A DNA stretch of 64,000 nt from Lewinella sp. IMCC34191 (GTDB taxonomy: Bacteria; Bacteroidota; Bacteroidia; Chitinophagales; Saprospiraceae). The DNA lies in NCBI RefSeq assembly GCF_003390935.1, contig NZ_QNQZ01000008.1, positions 186,001-250,000 on the forward strand, given 5' to 3'. The translations under genes were made by a program, and so were the position numbers. The notes beneath the pieces were generated by a model that was not told where the DNA came from, did not search any database, and saw only the letters and a list, made by a program, of their open reading frames with translations. Positions 44,085-52,845 of this stretch are shown here, piece by piece; positions within the stretch are counted from its first letter, which is position 1, and each line of letters begins with the position of its first letter.

Positions 44085-46076
44085 CTAGTAATCTAACAAC
44101 TCCCGAATAGCCGCCTCCAACCGCTTCTTGGGTAGGTATTCTTCTTCTAGAGCTGCAGCAAAGGGAACGGGTGTATCCAGACTGGCGAGCCGGCGGACGG
44201 GCGCGTCCAGGAGCTCGAAGCAGTGCTCGCCGATCCAGGCAGCTAATTCGGCACCGAAACCGCCGGTTAGGGAAGCTTCGTGGAGGACCAGGGCGCGGCT
44301 GGTTTTTTCCAGGCTTTTCCGGATGGCGGCGTGATCGAGGGGGGCAAGGGAGCGAAGGTCGATGATCTCGATGTCCAGATCGTTCGCGGTGGCGGTTTCC
44401 GTGGCCCAGTGCACCCCGGCACCGTAGGTAATCACGGTAAGTAGTTTGCCTTCCCAAACAATCGTTGCTTTGCCGATAGGGGCCGGGGTAAATCCACTTG
44501 GGACCGGGGCGGTAAGGGAGCGGTAAAGGCCTTTGTGCTCGAAGAAAAGTACCGGGTTCCGATCGGCGATGGCGGCCAGTAGCAAAGACTTGGCATCTTC
44601 CGGGTTGCTGGGGTAGACAATCTTGAGGCCGGCCACGCCGGTGAACCAGCTTTCCATTGTCTGGCTGTGGAAGGGACCGGCCCCCACGCCGCCGCCTACG
44701 GGCAGGCGGACGACAACGTCGGCGTTCTGGCCCCAGCGGTAGTGTAGCTTGGCGAGGTTGTTGACGATCTGGTTGAACCCGCAGGTTACGAAGTCGCCGA
44801 ACTGCATCTCGACCATGGCTTTCCCCCCGGCGATACCGTATCCGAGGGCCGCACCGATCACGCCGCTCTCGCAAAGGGGGGTGTTGCGGACACGCTCGGT
44901 CCCGAATTCTTCGACAAATCCCTGCGTAATCTTGAAGACGCCGCCATATTCAGCGATATCCTGTCCCATCAGGACAAGGTCGGGATAGGCGCGCATGGCC
45001 TCCCGCAGCCCGTCGCTGATGGCATCGACGAAGCGGAGTTCCCGCGCTTCTCCGGGCCGGGACGTCACCTCGGGGGTAGGGGCAAAGAGGTCAGTTACTT
45101 CGGTGGCCGTATCGGCTACGATCTCCGGAAGTTCAGCGGCTTCCTGGAGGCCGGTTTCTATTTCCTGACGAATGGTATCCTTCAGGCGGTTTTCCATCTC
45201 CTCGTTCAGCAATCCTTCGCGGTGCAGGTAGGCGGCGAACGTATCCACCGGGTCGCGGGCCTGCCACTCCGCGATCAGTTCGCCGGGTACGTACTTGACG
45301 CCGCTGGCTTCCTCGTGGCCGCGTACGCGGAAGGTCCGGCACTCGATGAGTACCGGTTCCGGATGTTGGCGAAGCTCCCGGGCGAGTTGGCGGACGGTGT
45401 GGTAGACTTCGATCACGTTATTCCCATCGATCGATAAGCTCCGCATGCCGTAGCCGGGGCCGCGGTCCGCCAAACTGCTGCAGGCGTACTGCTCGCTCAC
45501 GGGCGTGGAGAGCCCATAGCCGTTATTCTCCACGACGAAGATGACCGGGAGTTTCCAAACCGCGGCGATATTCAACGCCTCGTGAAAGTCTCCCTCACTG
45601 GTGCCGCCGTCGCCGGTGAAGGCCAGGCTGACTCGCGCCTCGTCGTGCAGCTTATGCCACAGCGCCACGCCGGCGGCCAGCGCGAGCTGTGGACCCAGGT
45701 GGCTGATCATGCCGACGATGTGGTGTTCCTGCGATCCGAAATGGAAGCTGCGGTCGCGGCCCTTCGTGAAGCCGGCCGCCTTGCCCTGCCACTGCGCGAA
45801 GAGCCGGTAGAGGGGTACCTCCCGGCTGGTGAAAACACCAAGATTGCGGTGCATGGTGAAGATGTACTCTTTGGGGTCCAGCGCCAGGGTACAGCCCACG
45901 CTGATGGCCTCCTGCCCGATACCGGAGAACCACTTGGAAATAACGCCGCCGCGGAGCTGCTTCAGCATTTTTTCTTCGATCAGGCGGGGGCGGAGAAGGT
46001 TCTCGTGTAAACGCAGCAGGGTTACTTCGTCCAGGTTGTGGCCGGAAAACGACAGCGGGGTAGGGGTGGCGGTCAT
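44085..46076 (-). CDS. 2-oxoacid dehydrogenase E1, alpha/beta fusion
   Basis: This 663-residue thiamine-diphosphate enzyme is an E1 component in which the alpha (about residues 1-330) and beta (about 345-663) subunits are fused. The alpha half has GDGGTSEGDFHEALNIAAVW followed by ENNGYG (ThDP-binding motif) and RVRGHEEASG. The beta half has VLMGQDIAEYGGVFKITQGF, MVEMQFGDFVTCGFNQIVNN and LPVGGGVGAGPFHSQ. Such fused E1 proteins are common in Bacteroidota and are usually placed with branched-chain or pyruvate dehydrogenases. E2 and E3 are not adjacent, so the complex is unassigned. A TACCTTG-N5-ATG arrangement precedes it. Confidence 0.93.
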   Translation of the reverse strand: MTATPTPLSFSGHNLDEVTLLRLHENLLRPRLIEEKMLKQLRGGVISKWFSGIGQEAISVGCTLALDPKEYIFTMHRNLGVFTSREVPLYRLFAQWQGKAAGFTKGRDRSFHFGSQEHHIVGMISHLGPQLALAAGVALWHKLHDEARVSLAFTGDGGTSEGDFHEALNIAAVWKLPVIFVVENNGYGLSTPVSEQYACSSLADRGPGYGMRSLSIDGNNVIEVYHTVRQLARELRQHPEPVLIECRTFRVRGHEEASGVKYVPGELIAEWQARDPVDTFAAYLHREGLLNEEMENRLKDTIRQEIETGLQEAAELPEIVADTATEVTDLFAPTPEVTSRPGEARELRFVDAISDGLREAMRAYPDLVLMGQDIAEYGGVFKITQGFVEEFGTERVRNTPLCESGVIGAALGYGIAGGKAMVEMQFGDFVTCGFNQIVNNLAKLHYRWGQNADVVVRLPVGGGVGAGPFHSQTMESWFTGVAGLKIVYPSNPEDAKSLLLAAIADRNPVLFFEHKGLYRSLTAPVPSGFTPAPIGKATIVWEGKLLTVITYGAGVHWATETATANDLDIEIIDLRSLAPLDHAAIRKSLEKTSRALVLHEASLTGGFGAELAAWIGEHCFELLDAPVRRLASLDTPVPFAAALEEEYLPKKRLEAAIRELLDY

Positions 46077-46081
46077 ACCGG

Positions 46082-46088
46082 CAAGGTA
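46082..46088 (-). promoter_or_regulatory. -7-like box (TACCTTG) 5 nt before the E1 gene
   Basis: TACCTTG resembles a shortened TAnnTTTG and ends 5 bases before the ATG. The exact context TTGCCGGTATG recurs at the start of the gene at 47096. Confidence 0.3.
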
Positions 46089-46150
46089 AGGGGGGAGAGG
46101 GAAGATTAGGGTTTACTGTAATGGATTAATATCCGGCACTCGCCGGATGC

Positions 46151-46501
46151 CTATTTCCTGGATGGCGTGATCTTGTAGCTATTAAAGGTTTGCGCGGATT
46201 TAGCCTGTGCCTGATAGACGATCACCGGCAGGGCACCGGCCGCGTATGCGATGAATCCGACGTTCCAGAGTGCCGCGGTGGCTACTAGTCCGGCTACGCC
46301 CCCGATGACGGTAATTACCGGATTAGGCTTAGCCAGTATTTGATTGACGTGAATAGATCCGGGCTTGTGGCAGTGTGCGCAGTTAGCGGAGAACCGTTCC
46401 CCGCGTTCCCGCTCGAGATCCACGCGGTCGGTAGCGGAGGTGGCCACGTAGGTACTTTCGTGACAAAATTTGCAGACGAAGTATTTCTTGATGAAAATCA
46501 T
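46151..46501 (-). CDS. Small zinc-ribbon membrane protein
   Basis: This 116-residue protein has two cysteine pairs (VCKFCHES at 9-16 and NCAHCHKPG at 40-48) forming a likely zinc ribbon, followed by two membrane helices (about 61-80 and 81-98). The start is placed at MIFIKKYFV; the open frame extends to 46918, but that stretch is the antisense of the SnoaL-like gene and is not credible. Function unknown; zinc-ribbon/two-helix proteins often serve in membrane stress or assembly. Confidence 0.7.
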   Translation of the reverse strand: MIFIKKYFVCKFCHESTYVATSATDRVDLERERGERFSANCAHCHKPGSIHVNQILAKPNPVITVIGGVAGLVATAALWNVGFIAYAAGALPVIVYQAQAKSAQTFNSYKITPSRK

Positions 46502-46606
46502 TAAAGGTAGAAGTGAATAGCTGGTGACCTCCGGACACTGCCGCCACATTCCATACCGAACAACGGCCATGGCTGTACCGATACAAGGTATAAACCATTT
46601 ATAGAC

Positions 46607-47017
46607 ATGACCAACGTAGAAGCACAAAAAAAATTCGGTGAGGCCGTCAATACCGGTAAGCTGGAAATGATCCGCGATGTAGTCGCCCAGGACGCGAAGG
46701 ACCACGACCCCGCCCCCAATCAGGGCCCCGGCCCCCAGGGGTTCATCGACTTTTTTACCATGATGCGCACCGCCTTTCCCGATCTCAACCTCGAAGTGGA
46801 CCATATGGTCACCGATGAGGACAATGTCTCCTTTGCCTACCGCGTATCCGGCACGCACCGGGGCGAGTTCATGGGGGTGGCCCCGACGGGTAAGTCCTTC
46901 AAGGTACGCGGCCTCCAAATCGGCCGCTTCGAAAACGGTAAGCTAAAGGAACGGTGGGGTAGCTCGGATGAACTGGGTATCCTCAAGCAACTGGGCGTGG
47001 AAAAGATCCCATCCTAA
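46607..47017 (+). CDS. SnoaL-like (ester cyclase family) NTF2-fold protein
   Basis: This 136-residue cytoplasmic protein shows NTF2-like fold motifs: HDPAPNQGPGPQGFIDFFTM, FPDLNLEVDHMVTDEDNVSF and KVRGLQIGRFENGKLKERW. It matches the SnoaL/ester cyclase family, whose members are mainly of unknown substrate. No signal peptide. It stands alone, divergent from the small zinc-ribbon gene. Confidence 0.85.
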   Translation: MTNVEAQKKFGEAVNTGKLEMIRDVVAQDAKDHDPAPNQGPGPQGFIDFFTMMRTAFPDLNLEVDHMVTDEDNVSFAYRVSGTHRGEFMGVAPTGKSFKVRGLQIGRFENGKLKERWGSSDELGILKQLGVEKIPS

Positions 47018-47095
47018 ATAAATGCCGCTTATCGCCAGGAGCCAAAAGGAAGCGAAAGGGTAGTGATTTAGCCGGATGAGTGGTAGATTGCCGGT

Positions 47096-47968
47096 ATGCT
47101 TGATCGCGCGCTGTTCTTTCTTCTCTTCTCTCTCATAACCCAGGTCGCGGTGGCGCAGCAGCACCCCCGGGAAGTGCTGGCGCGCCTCTTTGACGCGATG
47201 CGATCGGCCGATACGACCGGCATGGCGCAGCTGTTTCACCCGGCCGCGGACCTCCATTCGGTGAGCGTGGACCAGCAAGGACGGACCCAGGTACAGGAAG
47301 GGTCGTTACCCAACTGGATGGCCGGCATCGCGGGTGCCGAGCCGGGCGCCCTTGACGAGCAGTTGCACTATACGGCTATTCGCGAGGACGGCGGACTGGC
47401 CACAGCCTGGACACCCTACACCTTCGTGTTAAACGGAGAGGTGAGCCACTGCGGTACGAACGCGTTCCAATTGGTGCGGGACGGTCTGCAGGGTCAGTGG
47501 CGAATCATAAACATCGTGGACACGCGCCGCCGGGAGGGGTGTGAGCCGGTGGATACGGCAGGCGCGGTGCCCCGTATCGAGGCACTGGCTACCGATTGGC
47601 ACGCCGCGGCTGCGCGGGCGGACAGTGCTGCTTTCTTCGATGCTATGATGGACGGTGGAATTTATATCGGTACGGATCCCGGCGAGCACTGGACGAAGGA
47701 AACGTTCCTGGCCTTTGCCGCACCCTACTTCGCAAGGGGAGAGGCTTGGAGTTTCGAGGCGGCCGAACGGCATATATTCTACGATGAAAATCAGGACATT
47801 GCTTACTGGGATGAGCTCCTGGACACCTGGATGGGACCCTGCCGGGGAACGGCCGTCGTGAAGCGCGTTGGAAACGGGGACTGGAAAATCGCCCACTATA
47901 CATTGAGCGTGGCCGTACCCAACGGTGTCATTCAACCGTACCTCGAGCTGCTGGAAAAAGGAAATTAA
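47096..47968 (+). CDS. Secreted protein with two NTF2-like domains
   Basis: This 290-residue protein has a signal peptide (MLDRALFFLLFSLITQVAVAQ) and two NTF2-fold repeats: residues about 26-150 (VLARLFDAMRSADTTGMAQL ... GQWRIINIVDTRR) and about 160-285 (DWHAAAARADSAAFFDAMMD ... NGDWKIAHYTLSV). Both carry the family pattern (domain-final WRI/WKI strand). Such repeats are usually separate genes. Catalytic function is not evident. It is on the same strand as the SnoaL-like gene 78 bases upstream. Confidence 0.75.
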   Translation: MLDRALFFLLFSLITQVAVAQQHPREVLARLFDAMRSADTTGMAQLFHPAADLHSVSVDQQGRTQVQEGSLPNWMAGIAGAEPGALDEQLHYTAIREDGGLATAWTPYTFVLNGEVSHCGTNAFQLVRDGLQGQWRIINIVDTRRREGCEPVDTAGAVPRIEALATDWHAAAARADSAAFFDAMMDGGIYIGTDPGEHWTKETFLAFAAPYFARGEAWSFEAAERHIFYDENQDIAYWDELLDTWMGPCRGTAVVKRVGNGDWKIAHYTLSVAVPNGVIQPYLELLEKGN

Positions 47969-48005
47969 CGGATCGGCTGCTTACCTTGCAGTATCCCGAC
48001 ATATA

Positions 48006-48038
48006 AATTGTCTTATTGACAATTAATAATTACTTTTG
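48006..48038 (+). promoter_or_regulatory. araR promoter overlapped by candidate AraR operator
   Basis: A perfect inverted repeat with 7-base arms (AATTGTC / GACAATT, 48006-48024, 5-base spacer) covers the -33 element (ATTG, 48007-48010) of a promoter whose -7 box TACTTTTG is at 48031-48038, 20 bases downstream of the -33. The araR ATG is 4 bases after the -7 box. A regulator bound here would block RNA polymerase. Nudix-family AraR proteins of Bacteroides bind palindromic operators, but the match to their consensus was not checked. Confidence 0.7.
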
Positions 48039-48042
48039 TGTT

Positions 48043-48735
48043 ATGAAGGCCTACGATCAGCAATCCCGCCTCTTAGTGGCCGTCGACTGCATAATATTTG
48101 GTTTCAAGGAGGGGAAGCTGAATTTGCTGCTTATACGTCGGGACTTCGAACCACGGCGCGGGGAATGGTCGCTCATGGGGGGCTTCTTAAAGGAAGATGA
48201 AAGCCTGGATGATGCCGCCGCCCGGGTCTTAAAGGAACTGACCGGCCTCACGGAAGTGTACCTCGAGCAGTTCAGGGCCTTCGGTGAGGTAAACCGGGAT
48301 GAAGCGGAAAGGACGGTCTCCGTTGGGTACTACGCGCTCGTGGAGCAACCCGTAGTGGATAAGCAGCTTTCCCGGGACTATGCTGCCCACTGGGTTTCCG
48401 TTGATGACATTCCGCCGCTGGTTTTCGATCACCGGGAGATGGTCGCCGCCGCCCTTCGCCGTCTGCGCCACCGGGCCACGCACGAGCCGGTCGGCTTTGA
48501 ATTACTGCCCGAGAAATTTACCATCACGCAGCTACAAGCACTATACGAAGGTATTTTCGGCACTTCCATCGATGCCGGCAACTTCCGCCGTCGACTGCGC
48601 AAGATGGATTATCTCGAAAGACTGGCGGAGAAGGACACCTCCGGCTCCCGTAAAGGCGCCTGGTACTATCAATTTAAATCCGAGCGCTACGCCGCCGCCA
48701 AATCCGAGGGGTCGGATTTTCTGCTTAAACCATAA
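48043..48735 (+). CDS. araR: Nudix-type transcriptional regulator AraR
   Basis: This 230-residue protein has an N-terminal Nudix domain and a C-terminal winged-helix-like domain (GFELLPEKFTITQLQALYEG, GNFRRRLRKMDYLERLAE), the layout of NrtR/AraR regulators. The Nudix box (residues 47-69) is degenerate: the REUxEExGU core reads RVLKELTGL, so Glu62 is Val and Glu66 is Leu, and hydrolase activity is unlikely. It leads the araBDA genes and matches AraR known from Bacteroides, which senses L-arabinose. A candidate operator overlaps its own promoter, suggesting autoregulation. Confidence 0.9.
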   Translation: MKAYDQQSRLLVAVDCIIFGFKEGKLNLLLIRRDFEPRRGEWSLMGGFLKEDESLDDAAARVLKELTGLTEVYLEQFRAFGEVNRDEAERTVSVGYYALVEQPVVDKQLSRDYAAHWVSVDDIPPLVFDHREMVAAALRRLRHRATHEPVGFELLPEKFTITQLQALYEGIFGTSIDAGNFRRRLRKMDYLERLAEKDTSGSRKGAWYYQFKSERYAAAKSEGSDFLLKP

Positions 48736-48740
48736 CGATT

Positions 48741-50489
48741 ATGCAAGTTTCAGACTACACCATTGGCATTGACTTCGGCTCCGATAGCGTCCGCGCCCTC
48801 ATCGTGGACGTGACGACGGGCGAAGAGATCGCGACGGGTGTGTCCTACTACCCCCGCTGGAAAAAGCAGCAGTACTGCGATGCGGCCGCCAACCGCTTCC
48901 GCCAGCACCCCCTAGACTACACCGAGAGCATGACCGACGCCGTCCGGCAGGCCGTAGCGGAAGCACCCGACGGGGTAGCCGATCGGGTAATCGCCCTGGC
49001 CGTCGATACGACCGGTTCCACACCGGTGGCCGTCGATGAATCGGGCACGCCGCTGGCATTGCTGGATCGCTTCAGCGAGAATCCCAACGCCATGTTCGTG
49101 CTCTGGAAAGATCACACCGCCATCGGGGAAGCCGCTGAGATCAACGCCGCCTGCCGCGCGGCGGTTACCGACTACACCAAATACGAAGGAGGCATCTATT
49201 CCAGCGAATGGTTTTGGGCCAAAGCCCTCCACGTCATGCGCGACGACGATGCCGTCGCCAAAGCCGCCTACTCCTGGGTGGAGCACTGCGACTGGATTCC
49301 CTTTCTGTTGAGCGGCGGAGCGCAGGTAAAAAACATGAAACGGAGCCGCTGCGCCGCCGGGCACAAGGCACTCTGGCACCCGGAGTGGGGAGGCCTGCCC
49401 CCCGAGGAATTCCTGACCGGTCTGGATCCGGTGCTGGCGGGAATGCGGGACCGGCTCTTTGACGAAACGTACACTTCCGACGAAGTGGCCGGAAACCTGA
49501 CCGGCGAATGGGCGGATCGCCTGGGCTTACCCGCGGGTATTCCGATTTCCGTCGGCGCCTTCGACGCGCACATGGGCGCCGTCGGCGGAGAGATCGAGCC
49601 CTTCCACCTTTCCAAGGTCATGGGTACTTCCACCTGCGATATGCTGGTCGTTCCCGCCGGACACGAGGGCGCCGGAGCGCAGGTAAAGGGCATTTGCGGG
49701 CAGGTGGACGGTTCCGTAATCCCCGGCATGATGGGCATGGAAGCCGGTCAAAGCGCCTTCGGAGACGTATACGCCTGGTTTGCGCGTCTCGTCGCCTGGC
49801 CGTTAGAGAACGTACTCGCGAAGAATACCTCGCTCGATGAAGCGACGCGTACCAAACTGATCGAAGAAACCCGTTCCGCGATCATTCCTCAACTGAGCGA
49901 AGCCGCGGAAGCGCTGCCCATCAGCGACGATATATTGGCCCTCGACTGGTTCAACGGCCGTCGCACCCCCGATGCCGACCAGTCGCTGAAGGGCGCGATC
50001 ATGGGCCTGAACCTGGGGTCGGACGCGCCACGGGTCTTCCGGGCACTGGTGGAATCGACCTGCTACGGTGCCCGCCGCATTGTCGAGCGCTTCATTGAGG
50101 AGGGCATCCCCGTGGAAGGCCTGATCGGGCTCGGGGGGGTCGCCAAAAAGTCGCCCTTTATCATGCAGACCATGGCCGACGTCATGGACCGGCCGATCCG
50201 CATCGCCCGCTCGGAGCAGACCTGCGCCCTGGGGGCCGCGATGTTCGCCGCCGTCAGTGCGGGGAAATACAGCGACGTATCGGCCGCGATGGAAAAGATG
50301 GGGGGTGGCTTCGACGCCGAGTACCAACCCGACGCCAAACGTGCCGCCGTCTACGAGGGGCTGTACCAGCGGTACTTACGGCTTGGGGAAGCGATTGAAA
50401 AAGAAACGCATGAGGACCGCGACGATGCCGCCGCTCCGAAACCGGACAAGCGGTCGGTAGCCGAGCCCTCGGAATCCGAACTGCTCTGA
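48741..50489 (+). CDS. araB: Ribulokinase AraB
   Basis: This 582-residue FGGY-family kinase phosphorylates L-ribulose to L-ribulose 5-phosphate. The N-terminal ATP/sugar-kinase motif IGIDFGSDSVRALIVD, the SRCAAGHKALWHPEWGGLP segment typical of ribulokinases, FDAHMGAVGGEIEPF and the FGGY-type C-terminal GLIGLGGVAKKSPFIMQTMA are all seen. Length matches AraB. It starts 5 bases after araR and continues the operon, followed by araD after 48 bases. Confidence 0.97.
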   Translation: MQVSDYTIGIDFGSDSVRALIVDVTTGEEIATGVSYYPRWKKQQYCDAAANRFRQHPLDYTESMTDAVRQAVAEAPDGVADRVIALAVDTTGSTPVAVDESGTPLALLDRFSENPNAMFVLWKDHTAIGEAAEINAACRAAVTDYTKYEGGIYSSEWFWAKALHVMRDDDAVAKAAYSWVEHCDWIPFLLSGGAQVKNMKRSRCAAGHKALWHPEWGGLPPEEFLTGLDPVLAGMRDRLFDETYTSDEVAGNLTGEWADRLGLPAGIPISVGAFDAHMGAVGGEIEPFHLSKVMGTSTCDMLVVPAGHEGAGAQVKGICGQVDGSVIPGMMGMEAGQSAFGDVYAWFARLVAWPLENVLAKNTSLDEATRTKLIEETRSAIIPQLSEAAEALPISDDILALDWFNGRRTPDADQSLKGAIMGLNLGSDAPRVFRALVESTCYGARRIVERFIEEGIPVEGLIGLGGVAKKSPFIMQTMADVMDRPIRIARSEQTCALGAAMFAAVSAGKYSDVSAAMEKMGGGFDAEYQPDAKRAAVYEGLYQRYLRLGEAIEKETHEDRDDAAAPKPDKRSVAEPSESELL

Positions 50490-50537
50490 GGCTATTCGGA
50501 TTCATCTTATCCTGCGCTCCGGCGCCAAAAATTAGAT

Positions 50538-51239
50538 ATGAGTAAGTACGCAACGATCAAGCAGGCGGCCTACGACGCCAATATGCGCCTGCCCGAACTG
50601 GGCCTGGTGCTTTTCACCTTCGGCAACGCCAGCGCGGTGGACCGGGAGCGGGGAGTATTCGCCATTAAGCCGAGCGGTATGCCCTACACCGAGCTAAAGC
50701 CGGAGGATATGGTCGTGCTGGATTTTGACAATAACGTATTGGAAGGCGACAAGCGCCCCAGTAGCGATACCAAAACGCACGCCCTGCTGTACAAGGAATG
50801 GAAGACCATCGGAGGCATCGTGCACACCCACTCCACCTACGCGACCGCCTGGGCACAGGCACAGGCCGCGATCCCGATCATGGGCACCACCCACGCCGAC
50901 CACCTGACCGTCGATATTCCCTGCGCCCCGCCCATGGCCGACGACAAGATCGCCGGTAACTACGAGCACGAGACGGGTTGGCAGATCATCGACCACTTCC
51001 GGGAACTCAACCTGGACCCGGCGGAAGTCGAAATGGTGCTGGTCGGCAACCACGCCCCCTTCACCTGGGGTAAGAATGCGGAAAAGGCCGTCTACAACGC
51101 CGCAGTCTGCGAGGAAGTAGCGAAAATGGCCTACCTGGCCCGCCAAATCAAGCCCGATGCGCCCAAGCTGAAGGACAGCCTCATCAAAAAGCACTGGGAG
51201 CGGAAGCACGGTGCGGGGGCTTATTACGGACAGAATTAG
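50538..51239 (+). CDS. araD: L-ribulose-5-phosphate 4-epimerase AraD
   Basis: This 233-residue class II aldolase-family enzyme interconverts L-ribulose 5-phosphate and D-xylulose 5-phosphate with a metal ion. Motifs: GNASAVDRERGVFAIKPSG, SSDTKTHALLYKEW, HTHSTYATAWAQ (zinc histidines), GTTHADHLTVDIPC and GNHAPFTWGKNAEKAV. Length is normal. It lies downstream of araB and 121 bases upstream of araA, with a hairpin in between. Confidence 0.97.
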   Translation: MSKYATIKQAAYDANMRLPELGLVLFTFGNASAVDRERGVFAIKPSGMPYTELKPEDMVVLDFDNNVLEGDKRPSSDTKTHALLYKEWKTIGGIVHTHSTYATAWAQAQAAIPIMGTTHADHLTVDIPCAPPMADDKIAGNYEHETGWQIIDHFRELNLDPAEVEMVLVGNHAPFTWGKNAEKAVYNAAVCEEVAKMAYLARQIKPDAPKLKDSLIKKHWERKHGAGAYYGQN

Positions 51240-51258
51240 GGTTTAGGTGATAGGGTAG

Positions 51259-51297
51259 AGGCTATAGGGCATACCCGCCAACTATACCCTATGACCT
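51259..51297 (+). promoter_or_regulatory. Hairpin between araD and araA
   Basis: Two 15-base arms (51259-51273 and 51283-51297) pair at 12 positions plus one G-U, with a 9-base loop (cccgccaac). TATACCCTA-type motifs recur around it. There is no T-tract, so it is more likely an mRNA processing or stability element that sets the araA level relative to araBD, or a dispersed repeat, than a terminator. Confidence 0.5.
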
Positions 51298-51360
51298 ATG
51301 TCCTATACCCTACTCCCCAAACTCCTACCAAGACAATCAGACAACTAAAAATCATAACCC

Positions 51361-52800
51361 TTGAGTAATCCATTAACCATCACCGGCAAAACCCTCTATT
51401 TTCTTACCGGTTCCCAGCATTTGTACGGTGAAGAAACCCTGCGGCAGGTCGCCGAAGACAGCCGGCAGGTCGCCGATGCCCTGGACGGAATTGCCGGACT
51501 ACCCGTACGGGTGGAGTGGAAGCCGGTGCTGAAGACGCCGGATGAAATTTACCGGCAGCTACGCTTGGTGGAAACCGACGACGACTGCATCGGCGTGATC
51601 TGCTGGATGCATACCTTCTCGCCGGCCAAGATGTGGATCAAGGGATTGCAGGTCCTGCACAAGCCGATGTGCCATTTGCATACCCAGTTCCTACGGGACA
51701 TCCCCTACGCCAATATTGATATGGACTACATGAACCTCCACCAGAGCGCGCACGGCGGGCGGGAGTTCGGACATATCTGTACCCGACTGGGTATTCCTCG
51801 GAAGGTGATCGTCGGCCACTGGGCAGCCGAGCCGGTACAGGCCGAGTTCCGCCGTTGGTGTGGCGTGGCCCTGGCCCGCAATGCCGACCGCAACATGAAG
51901 GTGGCCCGCTTCGGCGATAATATGCGGCAGGTGGCCGTGACCGAGGGCGATAAGGTAGCCGCGCAGATCACGATGGGCTACAGCGTGAATGGCTATGGCA
52001 TGGGTGACCTGGTCGAGCGCCTCGACGACGTCAAGGAAACCCAGATCGACGAGGTCATCGAGGAGTACCGCTCGCTCTATACCCTGGCGGACAACCTCCT
52101 CCCCGACGGCGATCGCTACCCGAACCTGCGCTACAGCGCCCGCATCGAGATCGGTATGCGGGCCTTCCTGGAAGACGGTGGCTTCACCGCCTTCACCGAT
52201 ACCTTCGAGAACCTGACCGGCATGCGACAGCTCCCCGGCCTGGCCGTACAGCGCCTGATGGCCGACGGCTACGGCTTCGGTGGGGAAGGCGACTGGAAAA
52301 CCGCCGCCCTGGTGCGCACCATGAAGGTAATGGCCACCGGAATGGAAGGCGGGAACAGCTTTATGGAAGACTATACCTACCACTTCGAGCCGGGCAATGA
52401 GTCGGTGCTCGGCAGCCATATGCTGGAAATCTGCCCGAGCATCGCCGCCGACAAGCCACGGATCGAATGTCACCCGCTCGGCATCGGCGGGAAAGCGGAT
52501 CCCTGCCGCCTGGTCTTCAACGCCGGTGCCGGCGAGGCCCTGAACGCTAGCCTGGTCGATATGGGCGATCGCTTCCGCTTACTGGTCAATCCGGTCACGG
52601 CCGTTAAGCCCGGTGGTGATCTGCCCCTTTTACCGGTCGCCCGCGTACTCTGGCAAGTCAAGCCCGACATGAGCAGCGGTGTCGAAGCCTGGATCAAGGC
52701 CGGTGGCGCCCACCATACCTGCTTCAGCCAGAACCTGAGCGTGCGCCAGTTGGTGGATTACGCGGAGGTTAGCGGTGTAGAAGCTTTGGTCATCGGCTAG
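51361..52800 (+). CDS. araA: L-arabinose isomerase AraA
   Basis: This 479-residue enzyme converts L-arabinose to L-ribulose. Motifs: [77 protein letters not shown], and [20 protein letters not shown], with [20 protein letters not shown] near the metal site. Length is typical. The start is TTG, which may lower translation. No arabinose transporter lies in the window. A 45-base repeat begins directly after the stop. Confidence 0.97.
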   Translation: MSNPLTITGKTLYFLTGSQHLYGEETLRQVAEDSRQVADALDGIAGLPVRVEWKPVLKTPDEIYRQLRLVETDDDCIGVICWMHTFSPAKMWIKGLQVLHKPMCHLHTQFLRDIPYANIDMDYMNLHQSAHGGREFGHICTRLGIPRKVIVGHWAAEPVQAEFRRWCGVALARNADRNMKVARFGDNMRQVAVTEGDKVAAQITMGYSVNGYGMGDLVERLDDVKETQIDEVIEEYRSLYTLADNLLPDGDRYPNLRYSARIEIGMRAFLEDGGFTAFTDTFENLTGMRQLPGLAVQRLMADGYGFGGEGDWKTAALVRTMKVMATGMEGGNSFMEDYTYHFEPGNESVLGSHMLEICPSIAADKPRIECHPLGIGGKADPCRLVFNAGAGEALNASLVDMGDRFRLLVNPVTAVKPGGDLPLLPVARVLWQVKPDMSSGVEAWIKAGGAHHTCFSQNLSVRQLVDYAEVSGVEALVIG

Positions 52801-52845
52801 CTTCGTCCGCCGATTGGAGCGTAGCGTAGTTCGTCTGCCGAAGCG
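52801..52845. repeat. Stop-adjacent 45-bp dispersed repeat, copy 1
   Basis: This 45-base unit (beginning CTTCGTCCGCCGA and ending TCGTCTGCCGAAGCG) starts immediately after the araA TAG. The copy at 58089-58133 differs at three positions and also starts immediately after a TAG stop. Each contains two small dyads (TTCG...CGAA). It looks like a REP-type element associated with gene 3' ends. Confidence 0.8.

Noticed and set aside
44071-44874. 267-codon minus-strand frame overlapping the E1 gene
   Set aside because: Out-of-frame shadow of the E1 beta half; Arg/Gly/Pro-rich and without motif.
48043-48735. Annotation as an active Nudix hydrolase
   Set aside because: Catalytic glutamates are substituted and the gene leads the arabinose operon; regulator is the better call.
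51691-52473. 260-codon minus-strand frame opposite araA
   Set aside because: Antisense to a clear L-arabinose isomerase gene; no independent evidence.
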